From NCBI RefSeq assembly GCF_003231305.1, contig NZ_QKVM01000033.1, positions 1 to 64,000 on the forward strand: DNA of 64,000 bases, given 5' to 3'. The notes below the pieces were generated by a model. That model was given only the letters and a program-made list of their open reading frames with translations, had not been told where the DNA came from and did no database searches. The position numbers and the translations under genes were made by a program. Source of the DNA: Pseudomonas sichuanensis (GTDB lineage Bacteria; Pseudomonadota; Gammaproteobacteria; Pseudomonadales; Pseudomonadaceae). Of the stretch, positions 16,374 through 24,710 are shown piece after piece. Every line of letters starts with the position of its first letter. Positions within the stretch are counted from its first letter, which is position 1.

Positions 16374-16931
16374 ATGTCCGCCGATCTCGAGCATATCCGT
16401 CAAGTGATGCGCGAGGCTGATTGCCTGTACAACGAAGCCGAGGTCGAGGCCGCCATCGCCGAGGTCGGCAAACAGATCTGCAAGGACCTGCACGACAAGA
16501 ACCCGGTGGTTTTCTGCGTGATGAACGGTGGCCTGATCTTCGCCGGCAAGCTGCTCACCCACCTGCAGTTCCCGCTGGAAGCTTCGTACCTGCACGCCAC
16601 CCGCTACCGCAACCAGACCAGCGGCGGCGAACTGTTCTGGAAGGCCAAGCCCGAGGTGTCGTTCATTGACCGCGACGTGCTGATCGTCGACGACATCCTC
16701 GACGAGGGCCACACCCTCAGCGCCATCATCGAGTTCTGCAAGCATGCCGGCGCCCGCTCGGTGCACACCGCCGTGCTGATCGACAAGGATCACGACCGCA
16801 AGGCCAGCCCGGACCTGAAGGCCAACTACGTCGGCCTGCCGTGCGTCGACCGCTACATCTTCGGCTATGGCATGGACTACAAGGGCTACTGGCGCAACGC
16901 CAACGGCATCTTCGCCGTCAAGGGCCTGTAA
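16374..16931 (+). CDS. hpt: Hypoxanthine(-guanine) phosphoribosyltransferase
   Basis: Purine salvage: converts hypoxanthine (and probably guanine) with PRPP to IMP or GMP. The 185-residue product begins MSADLEHIRQVMREAD and has the PRPP-binding VLIVDDILDEGHTL near residues 102-115 and the C-terminal base-binding VDRYIFGYGMDYKGYWRN. The ATG at 16374 follows CTGGAGAGCGCC; the frame is open far upstream but that part is the antisense of upp. Divergent from upp, so pyrimidine and purine salvage are adjacent. Confidence 0.95.
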   Translation: MSADLEHIRQVMREADCLYNEAEVEAAIAEVGKQICKDLHDKNPVVFCVMNGGLIFAGKLLTHLQFPLEASYLHATRYRNQTSGGELFWKAKPEVSFIDRDVLIVDDILDEGHTLSAIIEFCKHAGARSVHTAVLIDKDHDRKASPDLKANYVGLPCVDRYIFGYGMDYKGYWRNANGIFAVKGL

Positions 16932-16937
16932 TCCTGC

Positions 16938-16980
16938 GCCAGCCCGGGTTCATCGATCAGTCGATGTTCGCCGGGCTGGC
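16938..16980. terminator. Nested hairpin after hpt
   Basis: GCCAGCCCGG (16938-16947) pairs with CCGGGCTGGC (16971-16980), and inside this CATCGA pairs with TCGATG, making one long interrupted stem. There is no T-run after it, so it may be a Rho-type end or an RNA-stabilising structure between hpt and the next gene. Confidence 0.45.
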
Positions 16981-17034
16981 CGCTACGGCCGAACCGAGCA
17001 TGCTAGAGTGCCCCTTCAAGCCAAGGAGCCTCAC

Positions 17035-17505
17035 ATGCGTGCGTTCGTCCCTCTCCTGCTGGCGGTGAGCCTGCCGCTATCTGCTGCCCCGCTGCACAGC
17101 CAGTTCCTGCCCCCCGACGACCTCGCCCTGCGCCAGGAAGCCCCGACCGGCCAGCAGTTGCTGCAGGTCACCGACTATTCGGTGGTGGTGGGCACCCAGC
17201 GCCAGTCCGACCAGCAACCCATTCCCATCACCTCTTCGTTGCAGATGCGCCTGAAGGGCAAGCCCTTGAGCAAGGGCTCGACCATCGGCGAGGTGCTGAT
17301 CAACTTCGACGGCGAGGGCGGCAAGAGCCTGAAAAAGCCGGCTTATGACGACAAGCGCCGTACCCTGACCCTCAATTACCCGATGGCCGACTATCGGGTG
17401 ATCATGGACCTGCTGCGCAACGAGACCCTTTACGTGCAGTTCCTCACTTACGGCAACGGCCATGTCTGGGCCGATCTGCACACCGGAACCGTACGTACGC
17501 GTTGA
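17035..17505 (+). CDS. Conserved exported protein of unknown function
   Basis: The 156-residue protein begins MRAFVPLLLAVSLPLSAAPLHS, a typical signal peptide cleaved near residue 18, then a soluble domain rich in beta strands with no catalytic motif I recognise. AAGGAGCCTCAC precedes the ATG, a strong ribosome site; the longer frame to 16867 overlaps hpt. Probably periplasmic. It is 103 nt after hpt and 70 nt before the next small gene. I cannot assign a function. Confidence 0.8.
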   Translation: MRAFVPLLLAVSLPLSAAPLHSQFLPPDDLALRQEAPTGQQLLQVTDYSVVVGTQRQSDQQPIPITSSLQMRLKGKPLSKGSTIGEVLINFDGEGGKSLKKPAYDDKRRTLTLNYPMADYRVIMDLLRNETLYVQFLTYGNGHVWADLHTGTVRTR

Positions 17506-17575
17506 GGCACGATCGACTCGAGGGGTACACTGCCGGCCTTCGAAAATGTCCTAGACAGTCCAGTGGGAGTCCTTG

Positions 17576-17866
17576 ATGCGTAAAGACAAGAAACAGGTGA
17601 TTGGTGACGAAATCAGCGACGAGTACATCAAGAGCTTCCTGCAGTTCGAGCCGGCCGATGGCCTCACCTCGCCGTCGCATCACAAGCTGATCAAAGGCTA
17701 CCGCGGCCTGCGCATCGACGATTTCGAGCGTTATGTCGGTTTCTTCCTCGAGGCCGGATACGACCTGGATGGCAAGGACGAGCACGGCAAGACCTTCGTC
17801 GAGGTGATTGCTGACCAGCGCAACGCCCCTGAGTACATCGAGATCATCGACAACGCCCGCGGTTGA
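17576..17866 (+). CDS. PA4642-like conserved small protein
   Basis: A soluble 96-residue protein of mixed charge (MRKDKKQVIGDEISDEYIKSFLQFEP at its start, in two parts: the basic MRKDKK then an acidic helix). ATG at 17576 with GGGAG seven nt upstream is preferred to the TTG at 17573. It resembles the small conserved Pseudomonas protein found next to malate:quinone oxidoreductase genes. Function unknown. Confidence 0.8.
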   Translation: MRKDKKQVIGDEISDEYIKSFLQFEPADGLTSPSHHKLIKGYRGLRIDDFERYVGFFLEAGYDLDGKDEHGKTFVEVIADQRNAPEYIEIIDNARG

Positions 17867-17882
17867 TTGATTGGCCTGTACT

Positions 17883-17970
17883 GGCCTCTTCGCGGGGCAA
17901 GCCCGCTCCCACGGTATTCCAAAGTATTTGAATCCTGTCTGTGGGAGCGGGCTTGCCCCGCGATAGGGCC
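17883..17970. repeat. REP pair (variant A)
   Basis: An inverted pair of the CGCGGGGCAAGCCCGCTCCCAC type around an AT-rich centre, located between a plus-strand gene and the convergent mqo, just ahead of a terminator. Confidence 0.8.
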
Positions 17971-17997
17971 GGCACAGGCTGATGAACTTCCAGGCAC

Positions 17998-18024
17998 AAA
18001 AAAACGCCCCGAGGGGCGTTTTTT
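17998..18024. terminator. Bidirectional intrinsic terminator
   Basis: An A-run, AACGCCCC, GA, GGGGCGTT and a T-run form an 8-bp GC-rich hairpin flanked by A and T tracts, so it can stop transcription on both strands: the plus-strand gene ending at 17866 and mqo ending at 18038. Confidence 0.85.
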
Positions 18025-18037
18025 CGTTTCAACCGGT

Positions 18038-19543
18038 TCAGGCGTAGTGCTTGGCCGGGCTGTCCTGCGCCAGGTCCAGTGCCACATCGTTGTCGGCGCT
18101 GATCTTGTGGTACAGCGCAGCGTCGGTCGCCAGGACCTTCTCGCGGGCCGGGAAGATTTCCTTGAGCTTGGCAGCCCAGGCACCCTTGGCCTGCTCGGGG
18201 AAGCAGCGCTCGATCAGTTCGAGCATGATCGACACAGTCACCGAAGCGCCCGGCGATGCGCCGAGCAGTGCAGCCAGGCTGCCGTCCGCGGCCGAAACCA
18301 GCTCGGTGCCGAATTGCAGCACGCCGCCTTTTTTCGGGTCTTTCTTGATGATCTGTACGCGCTGGCCGGCCACTTCTAGGCGCCAGTCCTCGGCTTTCGC
18401 CTCGGGGTAGAAGCGACGCAGGGCTTCCAGGCGTTGCTCCATCGACTGCATCACTTCGCTGACCAGGTACTTGGTCAGGTCCATGTTGTCGCGGGCCACG
18501 GCCAGCATCGGGCCGATGTTGCCCATGCGCACCGACAGCGGCAGGTCCATCAACGAGCCGTGCTTGAGGAACTTGGTGGTGAAGCCGGCGTACGGGCCGA
18601 ACAGCAGCGAGGTGTTGCCATCGACCACGCGGGTATCCAGGTGCGGTACCGACATGGGCGGGGCGCCAACCGCGGCCTGGCTGTAGACCTTGGCCTGGTG
18701 CTGCTTGACGATTTCCGGGTTGTCGCAACGCAGCCACTGGCCGCTGACCGGGAAGCCGCCGAAGCCTTTGCTTTCCGGGATGCCGGAGGCCTGCAGCAGG
18801 GGCAGTGCGGCACCGCCGGCGCCGAGGAAGACGAAGCGGGCGTCGACTTCACGGCTGCCGCCGCTGTTGACGTCCTTGATGCTCACGGTCCAGCCGCTGC
18901 CGTTGCGGCGCAGGCCGACGACCTTCTTGCTGTACTTGACCTGGGTGTCCGGGCTGTTGCCCAGCAGCTTGAGCAGCTTGTTGGTCAGGGCCCCGAAGTT
19001 GACGTCGGTGCCTTTGGCCACGCGGGTCGCGGCGATGCGCTGGTCAGCCGGGCGGCCCGGCATCATCAGCGGCATCCAGTCGTTCATCACGGCCTTGTCT
19101 TCGGTGTATTCCATCTCCGAGAAGGCGTGGTGCTGCTTGAGCAGCTCGAAACGCTTCTTGAGGAAGTCGATACCCTTGTCACCCTCGACGTAGCTCAGGT
19201 GCGGAACCGGGTTGATGAAAGCGCGCGGCGAGCCGAAGTTGCCCTTCTTGCTCAGGTAGGCCCAGAACTGGCGCGAAACCTCGAACTGGGTGTTGATGTG
19301 CACGGCTTTCTTGATGTCGATGCTGCCATCGGCGGCCTGCGGGGTGTAATTCAGCTCGCACAGGCCGGCATGGCCGGTACCGGCGTTGTTCCAGGGGTTG
19401 GAACTCTCCGCGGCTCCGGAGTCCATCGCCTCTACGACCTCAAGCTTCAGGGTCGGGTCGAGCTCCTTGAGCAGTACGGCCAGGGTGGCACTCATGATGC
19501 CCGCGCCTACCAGTACCACATCAACCGATTCGTTCTGCGCCAT
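18038..19543 (-). CDS. mqo: Malate:quinone oxidoreductase
   Basis: Peripheral membrane FAD enzyme oxidising malate to oxaloacetate with electrons passed to quinone, in the TCA cycle. The 501-residue product has the N-terminal FAD motif VLVGAGIMSATLAVLL, the family pattern NPWNNAGTGHAGLCELNYTP, and LLFGPYAGF in the C-terminal half. ATG at 19543 follows GGAGACGCGTTAA. The 606 nt upstream hold no gene that I can support. Confidence 0.96.
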   Translation of the reverse strand: MAQNESVDVVLVGAGIMSATLAVLLKELDPTLKLEVVEAMDSGAAESSNPWNNAGTGHAGLCELNYTPQAADGSIDIKKAVHINTQFEVSRQFWAYLSKKGNFGSPRAFINPVPHLSYVEGDKGIDFLKKRFELLKQHHAFSEMEYTEDKAVMNDWMPLMMPGRPADQRIAATRVAKGTDVNFGALTNKLLKLLGNSPDTQVKYSKKVVGLRRNGSGWTVSIKDVNSGGSREVDARFVFLGAGGAALPLLQASGIPESKGFGGFPVSGQWLRCDNPEIVKQHQAKVYSQAAVGAPPMSVPHLDTRVVDGNTSLLFGPYAGFTTKFLKHGSLMDLPLSVRMGNIGPMLAVARDNMDLTKYLVSEVMQSMEQRLEALRRFYPEAKAEDWRLEVAGQRVQIIKKDPKKGGVLQFGTELVSAADGSLAALLGASPGASVTVSIMLELIERCFPEQAKGAWAAKLKEIFPAREKVLATDAALYHKISADNDVALDLAQDSPAKHYA

Positions 19544-20149
19544 TTAACGCGTCTCCACAATCTACAGCTACCTAATTGACAGCACAGGATCCCTGGGTTT
19601 GCCAGGATCGCCATGTCCGACTCTTCGCAGTTCTTGCAACTTCAGCGGACACTGCCAACCAGTCTTGGGTGTTCAGGTATTGAACGCCGTATGCCACGGG
19701 TGCGGCAATTCGACTTATGGTCAAGTGATCCGTCATGCGTTACGGGCCGGCCTCAGGCTCCCATCCAGGATGAGCGCTTGTGCCGTCTGCGCAGGGCTGT
19801 TTGTGAAAGATCTGCTGCTTTTACACATGCCAGACTGTTCATTGCTCGCCACACTCTCGTGAAGTTGTGAAAAACCGTTTTTTCACGCTCTTTTGGAGAC
19901 GTGAACCTCAAAAGTGGACTGCACGATGGCAACCCGCAGGTTCATGCGCAGCAGAAGGCCGGAAACAGCAGGCACGACAGCCAATGCAAGACCTGAGTGG
20001 AAGGCTCTCTGTGGGCGAAGCGTAGAAGGTGCCGGGGTCAGTCGGCGAATGCGGGGCCCGATCAGGAGACGTCCTTATAATCGGGGGCAGATTATAGCGA
20101 TGTCGCAGGCAGAAAGGTCGGTCTTTATGGGTTTTTATTGCAGCGTTTG
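19544..20149. other. 606-bp gap with no supported gene
   Basis: Short open frames exist on both strands (for example a GTG at 19901 with GGAGAC upstream giving 31 residues, and a plus frame from 19613), but none shows a family pattern or convincing codon use. A near-palindrome lies at 19867-19886 (GTGAAAAA...TTTTTCAC), and TATAATC/GATTATA at 20076-20096 gives perfect -10 hexamers on both strands without good -35 boxes. Possibly the mqo leader, an unannotated small RNA, or decayed DNA. Confidence 0.4.
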
Positions 20150-20383
20150 TCAGGCTGCGAGGGGGCGACGCTGCCAGCGGCTGGTTGCGTGGGTGCAAAT
20201 TCGGGCGCTGGCGGGTAGCGGTTGGCCCAGCCAGCCGAGGTGCGCCTCGTTGACCAGAACCCAGCCGGCGGCCGTTGGCGGCTGGCGCGTCTGCTTGAAG
20301 CCCAGGCAGATGCCATTGCTGTCGAGGTGGGCGTAGGTGAAGTGGCGCTGACGTTTGAAAAGCAGGGTCCAGAGCGAGGCCAT
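20150..20383 (-). CDS. Conserved small Pseudomonas protein
   Basis: A 77-residue protein beginning MASLWTLLFKRQRHFTYAHLD, then GICLGFKQT and AGWVLVNEAHLGWLGQPLPASAR, a pattern I recall from short hypothetical proteins in other Pseudomonas genomes. ATG at 20383 has AGGACAAACCGCC upstream. The same frame stays open to 21238, but that upstream part is antisense to the YajG-type gene. No transmembrane segment; function unknown. Confidence 0.68.
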   Translation of the reverse strand: MASLWTLLFKRQRHFTYAHLDSNGICLGFKQTRQPPTAAGWVLVNEAHLGWLGQPLPASARICTHATSRWQRRPLAA

Positions 20384-20527
20384 GGCGGTTTGTCCTGTCA
20401 GGTCGGGCTGGCGCAAGCATAACGGCGGGGGCATGAAACCATTGTGACAAGCCGGGCAGGGCGATGACTGGCCGATGGCGGGCTGGGTATACTGTGGGCC
20501 TTTGCCGCTTTTTCTGGAGAAATGCGC

Positions 20528-21112
20528 ATGTTGCAACGTCTGTTGGTCGGTTTGTTCGCGGTGGCCAGCCTGAGCCTGGCCGGGTGTGCCCACAGCCCGC
20601 AACAACTCAGCCCGCAACCCAAGCTCACTCAGCAACTGGCGCCGGTCGGCCATGGCCAGCCGGTGGTGGTCAGGGTGGTTGACGGTCGGGCCTCGCAATC
20701 GCTGGGCACCCGTGGGGGCATGTACCCCGAAACCAGCACCATCAGCGTCAGCGGCAACGATGTCGTGCCCAAGCTGCAGGCCCAGGCCGAAGCGGCGGTG
20801 CGCCTGCTCGGCTTCACCCCGACGCCCAACGCCGGCAACGTGCCGCAGCTGACCGTGACCCTGGCCGAGCTGAAGTATCAGTCGCCCAAGGACAAGATGT
20901 ACGTGACCGAGGCCACCATCGGCGCCACGTTCCGCGCGGACGTGTCGAACGCCAATCGCCGCTACAGCGGCCGCTACGGTGCTTCGCTCGACCAGCGTTT
21001 CGGCATGGCGCCGAACCAGGAAACCAACACCAAGCTGGTGAGCGATGTGCTCAGCGATGCCCTGACCCGCCTGTTCAAGGACCCGACCATCGGGCAAGTG
21101 CTGGGCGAGTAA
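20528..21112 (+). CDS. YajG-family lipoprotein
   Basis: The 194-residue protein starts MLQRLLVGLFAVASLSLAGC; the lipobox LAGC marks a lipoprotein anchored through that cysteine. The mature part carries the YajG-like 'VVVRVVDGRASQSLGTRGG' region and a repeated helix-strand body. Two ATGs lie six nt apart; 20528 is preferred because GGAGA lies seven nt upstream, whereas 20522 is one nt away. YajG lipoproteins have no defined role. A strong terminator follows at 21130. Confidence 0.82.
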   Translation: MLQRLLVGLFAVASLSLAGCAHSPQQLSPQPKLTQQLAPVGHGQPVVVRVVDGRASQSLGTRGGMYPETSTISVSGNDVVPKLQAQAEAAVRLLGFTPTPNAGNVPQLTVTLAELKYQSPKDKMYVTEATIGATFRADVSNANRRYSGRYGASLDQRFGMAPNQETNTKLVSDVLSDALTRLFKDPTIGQVLGE

Positions 21113-21129
21113 GCGCTTCGGTGCAATGC

Positions 21130-21168
21130 AAAAGCCCGCTGCCTGGGTGCCAGGCAGCGGGCTTTTTT
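21130..21168 (+). terminator. Intrinsic terminator
   Basis: A 17-bp stem AAAAGCCCGCTGCCTGG / CCAGGCAGCGGGCTTTT with a T-rich end, 17 nt after the YajG-type stop codon. Confidence 0.92.
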
Positions 21169-21271
21169 GTGCGCAGGCTTCGCCGGTGCCCAAAGGACCA
21201 TGCATATCCTGAGTAGAGCGCCGGCCCTGTAGGAGCAACTGTCTTGCTCAACTGTTAAAGCTAGCGCGATC

Positions 21272-21360
21272 CCTGTGGGAGCGGGCTTGCCCCGCGAACA
21301 CCGGCCAAGCCAGTGCCATGCACCGCGTCGCTTGCTTCGCGGCTAAAGCCGCTCCCACAG
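21272..21360. repeat. REP pair, mixed type
   Basis: CCTGTGGGAGCGGGCTTGCC at 21272 faces CGGCTAAAGCCGCTCCCACAG ending at 21360; the outer ends pair well while the inner parts have diverged. It fills the gap between the YajG terminator and the small minus-strand gene at 21418. Confidence 0.65.
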
Positions 21361-21417
21361 GATGTTTGCTGGTTTCAAACGATGCATGCAGCCTGCGATG
21401 AAGCCGTTGAAGATGTC

Positions 21418-21624
21418 TCAGGCCGCCAGGACGTGCAAGTCCAGCAAGCTGATGCCGGTCTGTATGTCGACCTCGGGCAGGTCGTCATGGCTGTGTCCGC
21501 CCAAGGCGCAATACACCAGCCACTGGCGGTCCTGGACATTGATCGAGAAGCTGTCGATCAGCGCCTGTTGCTCATCGCTCTGGGCAACGAGGTACAGGCG
21601 GTCCTGGTTTTCGGCGTGCAGCAT
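21418..21624 (-). CDS. Conserved 68-residue protein
   Basis: An acidic protein (MLHAENQDRLYLVAQSDEQQ at the start, then IDSFSINVQDRQWLVYCALGGHSHDDLPEVDI) with predicted alternating strands. ATG at 21624 is preceded by CCGGAGCTTGTC, a good ribosome site, and codon use fits Pseudomonas. No known domain; probably cytoplasmic. Confidence 0.62.
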   Translation of the reverse strand: MLHAENQDRLYLVAQSDEQQALIDSFSINVQDRQWLVYCALGGHSHDDLPEVDIQTGISLLDLHVLAA

Positions 21625-21782
21625 GACAAGCTCCGGTACGGTGGAAGGCCGACAGGGTGGCCTGCCTTGATGACGAGCGTGTGACAGATGAAATTAACTG
21701 ACACTTTGTCGCAAAAAGCGGGAGGGGCAGGCCGGCTTGGGTAGAATGCCGGGCTTTGCCGTCGTGATACCGAGGTCGTGCG

Positions 21783-22043
21783 ATGTCGTTGCAAGTGCTC
21801 TGGGGCTTCCTGGCTGCCCACCCGGCCAAGCTGATCAACCTGCTGGCCCTGTTCATAACCTGCCCTGGCGGGCTGCTGCTGCACAGTGCCCGGCGCCGCG
21901 CCAGCATGACCCGTGAAAGCCTGGCGGTGGACGAAGGGCTGGTGGATGCCTTCGACCGGCGCGTGCCGCGTTACTACTACATCCTCGGTTTCTCATGCCT
22001 GGCCATGGCGCTGCTGCTGTCGTGGTTCAGCACCTGGGTCTGA
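21783..22043 (+). CDS. Small two-segment membrane protein
   Basis: The 86-residue protein has hydrophobic segments at about residues 15-34 (KLINLLALFITCPGGLLLHS) and 65-84 (YYILGFSCLAMALLLSWFST), joined by a charged loop. GAGG precedes the ATG by ten nt. It is probably an inner-membrane protein of unknown function. REP-like repeats follow. Confidence 0.66.
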   Translation: MSLQVLWGFLAAHPAKLINLLALFITCPGGLLLHSARRRASMTRESLAVDEGLVDAFDRRVPRYYYILGFSCLAMALLLSWFSTWV

Positions 22044-22059
22044 AGCCTGGTGTTCCATT

Positions 22060-22160
22060 CGTGGGAGCGGCGCACCGCCGCTCCCACAGGATCGCGCAAA
22101 GTCTGAATCGAGCGCTGCACGTGTGGGAGCGGGTTTACCCGCGAAGGGTCGCGCAGCGAC
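22060..22160. repeat. Two REP-like palindromes
   Basis: GTGGGAGCGGCGCACCGCCG at 22060 begins a compact self-complementary element ending CTCCCAC at 22087. A second unit, GTGTGGGAGCGGGTTTACCC at 22121, is the classic P. putida REP form with the GCGAAGGG tail. They lie between the convergent small membrane-protein gene and the acyltransferase. Confidence 0.7.
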
Positions 22161-22191
22161 CCCAATTGGCTTGACCGACTGGCATTACCCT

Positions 22192-23358
22192 TCAGGCAGA
22201 CAGAGGCTGGCGCTTCACCTGGTACTGGTTGCGCACCGGCGTCGCATACTGCTGCACCAGGTACGGCTGCTGTTCCACCGGGCATGCGTCGAGGCGACGC
22301 TGCCACTCTTCCTTGGCCTTGGCCAATTCGTCCGCCGGGAACAACTTCTCGGCGTCTGGCACCTCGAGTGCCGCATCCTTCTCGGCCCACATCGCATAGG
22401 CCAGGTAGTGCACCGGGAACAACCGGTAGCCACCGAGAATCTGCCGGTCGATGGCTTGCGCCAGCTGCTTGGTGTCTTCGTGGTACTCGGTCACCGGTGG
22501 GGCAAAGTTGATGTGCACGCGCCCTTTGTAGCCGGTAATGCCCTGGGCAATGCTGTTGTCGTCCTCGCCCGGGGCCTTCTTGTAGCTGCCGGTGGTGGCG
22601 CGGATGTACAGCTCGCGGGCCTTGGCCTGGTCACAGGGGTCGTATTCGTAGCTGATCGACACCGGGATCAGGTTCAGGCTCTGGATCACCGCGCCGAACG
22701 GCTCGTCCTTGCGGCTCATGTGGAACATTTTGAGGATGGCCGAATCGGTGCGGTCGTCACCGTCCTTGGCGCGGCCTTCGGCCTGGGCGATCCAGATCGA
22801 GGCGCCGTCGTTGCGGATCGAGTGGTTGATGTAGGCCGACAGCAGCTGGTACGCGGCCAGTTTCTCGCGGCGCCCGCTGATCGAGCGGTGCACGATGAAA
22901 CTCTTGTTCAGGCGCATCATGTCGCTGACGAACGGCTTCTGCAGCAGGTTGTCGCCGATGGCGATGCGCGGCGTGGGCAGGCCCGCGTGATAGACCGCGT
23001 AGTTGACGAAGGCCGGGTCCATGACGATGTCGCGGTGGTTGGCCAGGAACAGGTAGGCGGTGCCCGACTTGAGCTGCTCGACGCCGGAATAGGTGACGCC
23101 GTCGGTGGCTCGGTCGATGGTGCGGTCGACGTAGTACTCGACCTTGTCCTGCAGCGTCGAGACGCAGGTAACGCCGGCGAACTCTTTACGCAGGCGCCGG
23201 GCGATCAGCGGCTTGAGCAGCCAGCCGAGGGCGCCCGCCGCGCGCGGGAAGCGGAAGTGGGTGAGGATATCGAGGAATGCCGGGTCGCTGAGCAGGCGTG
23301 CCAGAACGGCAGGGACCTCAGCGTCGTCGTACGGTCGGATGGCATCGAATTCGCCCAT
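22192..23358 (-). CDS. PlsC-like glycerophosphate acyltransferase
   Basis: The 388-residue protein has the acyltransferase motif I NHRDIVMD (H108, D114) and a later glycan-like IWIAQAEGRAKDGDDR segment matching motif III, so it probably transfers acyl chains to a lysophospholipid or related acceptor. It is longer than housekeeping PlsC (about 250 residues), with extra N- and C-terminal helical regions. The second of two adjacent ATGs (23358) is chosen for spacing to AAGAGAG. Substrate unknown; a role in membrane remodelling is inferred. Confidence 0.78.
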   Translation of the reverse strand: MGEFDAIRPYDDAEVPAVLARLLSDPAFLDILTHFRFPRAAGALGWLLKPLIARRLRKEFAGVTCVSTLQDKVEYYVDRTIDRATDGVTYSGVEQLKSGTAYLFLANHRDIVMDPAFVNYAVYHAGLPTPRIAIGDNLLQKPFVSDMMRLNKSFIVHRSISGRREKLAAYQLLSAYINHSIRNDGASIWIAQAEGRAKDGDDRTDSAILKMFHMSRKDEPFGAVIQSLNLIPVSISYEYDPCDQAKARELYIRATTGSYKKAPGEDDNSIAQGITGYKGRVHINFAPPVTEYHEDTKQLAQAIDRQILGGYRLFPVHYLAYAMWAEKDAALEVPDAEKLFPADELAKAKEEWQRRLDACPVEQQPYLVQQYATPVRNQYQVKRQPLSA

Positions 23359-23483
23359 CATGCTCTCTTGTTGGAAACGGCTAGGGTAATAAGGTAGGGA
23401 CGGGGTCGGAAAAACGGCTCGGACACACACAGGCCCTGTAAACAGACCGGCAATTATACGCACAAGTCACTCGGGAGGCCGCG

Positions 23484-23666
23484 ATGCTGGAGACTGCACT
23501 CTACGATTGTCCCTATTGTGGTGAAGAAGTCGAAACGACGGTGGACCTGTCCGGCGGCGATCAGGAATACATCGAGGACTGCCAGGTGTGCTGCAAGCCT
23601 ATCCGCTTCGTGCTGCAGGTACATGGCGATGAGTGGATGCTGGATGTCTACGGCGAGAATGACTGA
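23484..23666 (+). CDS. CPxCG zinc-ribbon small protein
   Basis: A 60-residue protein with CPYCGEE near residues 9-15 and a second pair CQVCCKP near 34-40, the typical 'CPXCG motif-containing cysteine-rich protein' of Pseudomonas; it should bind one zinc ion. Its TGA overlaps the next ATG (TGATG), so it is coupled to the DUF2007 protein. Function unknown. Confidence 0.87.
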   Translation: MLETALYDCPYCGEEVETTVDLSGGDQEYIEDCQVCCKPIRFVLQVHGDEWMLDVYGEND

Positions 23667-23926
23667 TGCAGCGAATCTATGACCCGGAAAGCCTCCTGGA
23701 GGCGCAGATGCTGGTTGGCATGCTGGCCAGCGAGGGCATCGAGGTGCACCTGGTCGGGCGCGACCTGATGGGTGGTGTAGGCGAGCTGCCAATGCAGGGC
23801 CTGCTCGGCCTGGCGGTGGCCGATGAGCAGGCCGGCTACGCGCGGCAGCTGATCGATGCGTACAATGCGGCCCAGCCTCTTGCTGGCGACGAACCGGAAA
23901 GTTATCCGGGAACCCTGATCTGTTAG
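23666..23926 (+). CDS. DUF2007 family protein (putative signal-transducing)
   Basis: An 86-residue protein with the DUF2007 pattern: MQRIYDPESLLEAQMLVGML, then 'GIEVHLVGRDLMGGVGELP' and a final 'ADEQAGYARQLIDAY'. The fold resembles a small PII-like/ACT unit. It overlaps the zinc-ribbon gene by one base and precedes the YedK-like gene by 15 nt, so the three are likely co-transcribed. Confidence 0.85.
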   Translation: MQRIYDPESLLEAQMLVGMLASEGIEVHLVGRDLMGGVGELPMQGLLGLAVADEQAGYARQLIDAYNAAQPLAGDEPESYPGTLIC

Positions 23927-23941
23927 GTTTTGATTTCGCCC

Positions 23942-24562
23942 ATGTGTGGACGCTATGCCCTGTTTCGCTGGTCCCAGGCCTTCGCCGGCCTGCCGGGGTT
24001 CCCCCCGGGCCAGCAGCCTCAATGGAACATCTCGCCCGGTGCCTCGGTACTGGTTCAGCGCCAGCTCGATGGCCAGCTGCAACTGGCCAGTGCCCGCTGG
24101 GGGCTGACCCCGGCCTGGTTGACCGACCTCTCCCGTACCCCCGCCCAGGCCCGCGCCGAGACCCTCGCAGAGCAACCGATGTTCCGTGAACCGTTCCGCC
24201 AGCGGCGCTGCCTGATCCCGGCCAACGGCTTCTACGAGTGGCGCGGCACGGCGCGCAAGCGCCCTTATTGGGTCACCCCGGGAGAGGGCTCGGCGCTGTT
24301 CTTTGCCGCGGTCTGGGAAGAGTATCCGGTACAGGAGCAGGTCTGGCTGAGTTGCGCGGTGATCACCCAGGCGGCCATGAACCAGCGCCGGCCGTTGATC
24401 CTGGATGAGGCCGAGCAGGCGCTATGGCTCGACCCGCATACGCCGTTGGCACGGTTGCACGAAATCCTGGCCAAGCCGCCTGGCGCCTTGCGCGAGCGGG
24501 CGCTGGCGCTGTTCGTCAATGATCCGAAGCTCGATGGGCCGGAGTGCCTGACCCCGGCGTGA
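23942..24562 (+). CDS. YedK/HMCES-like (SRAP) protein with altered active site
   Basis: SRAP proteins form a covalent bond between Cys2 and abasic sites in single-stranded DNA. Initiation at 23942 gives MCGRYA with the required Cys2 exposed after Met removal; 206 residues in all. The ANGFYEW motif with E99 is intact. Two residues of the E. coli YedK site are changed: NARAET reads QARAET (Q69 for N75) and the H-x-RMP stretch reads NQRRPLIL (N147 for H160). Crosslinking may remain while reversal is impaired, or the protein may have another role. Last gene of a three-gene cluster. Confidence 0.85.
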   Translation: MCGRYALFRWSQAFAGLPGFPPGQQPQWNISPGASVLVQRQLDGQLQLASARWGLTPAWLTDLSRTPAQARAETLAEQPMFREPFRQRRCLIPANGFYEWRGTARKRPYWVTPGEGSALFFAAVWEEYPVQEQVWLSCAVITQAAMNQRRPLILDEAEQALWLDPHTPLARLHEILAKPPGALRERALALFVNDPKLDGPECLTPA

Positions 24563-24577
24563 GGCCTTGGCGTAATC

Positions 24578-24690
24578 CCTGTAGGAGCGGCCTTGTGCCG
24601 CGAAAGGGCTGCGCAGCGGCCCCGGCATTCTATGTGGTAACGCCGGGGCCGCTTTGCGGCCCTTTCGCGGCACAAGGCCGCTCCTACAGG
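24578..24690. repeat. REP-like inverted repeat, variant B
   Basis: Arms starting CCTGTAGGAGCGGCCTTGTG (24578) and ending with its inverted copy at 24690 pair over about 48 nt each, with a short AT-containing centre. The same element occurs at 27870. It separates the convergent YedK-like and chemoreceptor genes. Confidence 0.85.
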
Positions 24691-24710
24691 AGTACCTGCG
24701 CGCCCTGGGC

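Noticed and set aside
19613..19870. 85-residue plus-strand ORF
   Set aside because: No family pattern, no good ribosome site, and another long frame overlaps the same stretch.
20076..20096. Divergent TATAAT boxes as promoters
   Set aside because: Both -10 hexamers are perfect but neither has a -35 at 16-18 nt, and no gene starts nearby in a suitable place.
20384..21238. Long minus-strand extension of the 77-residue protein
   Set aside because: It is antisense to the YajG-type lipoprotein gene and crosses its terminator.
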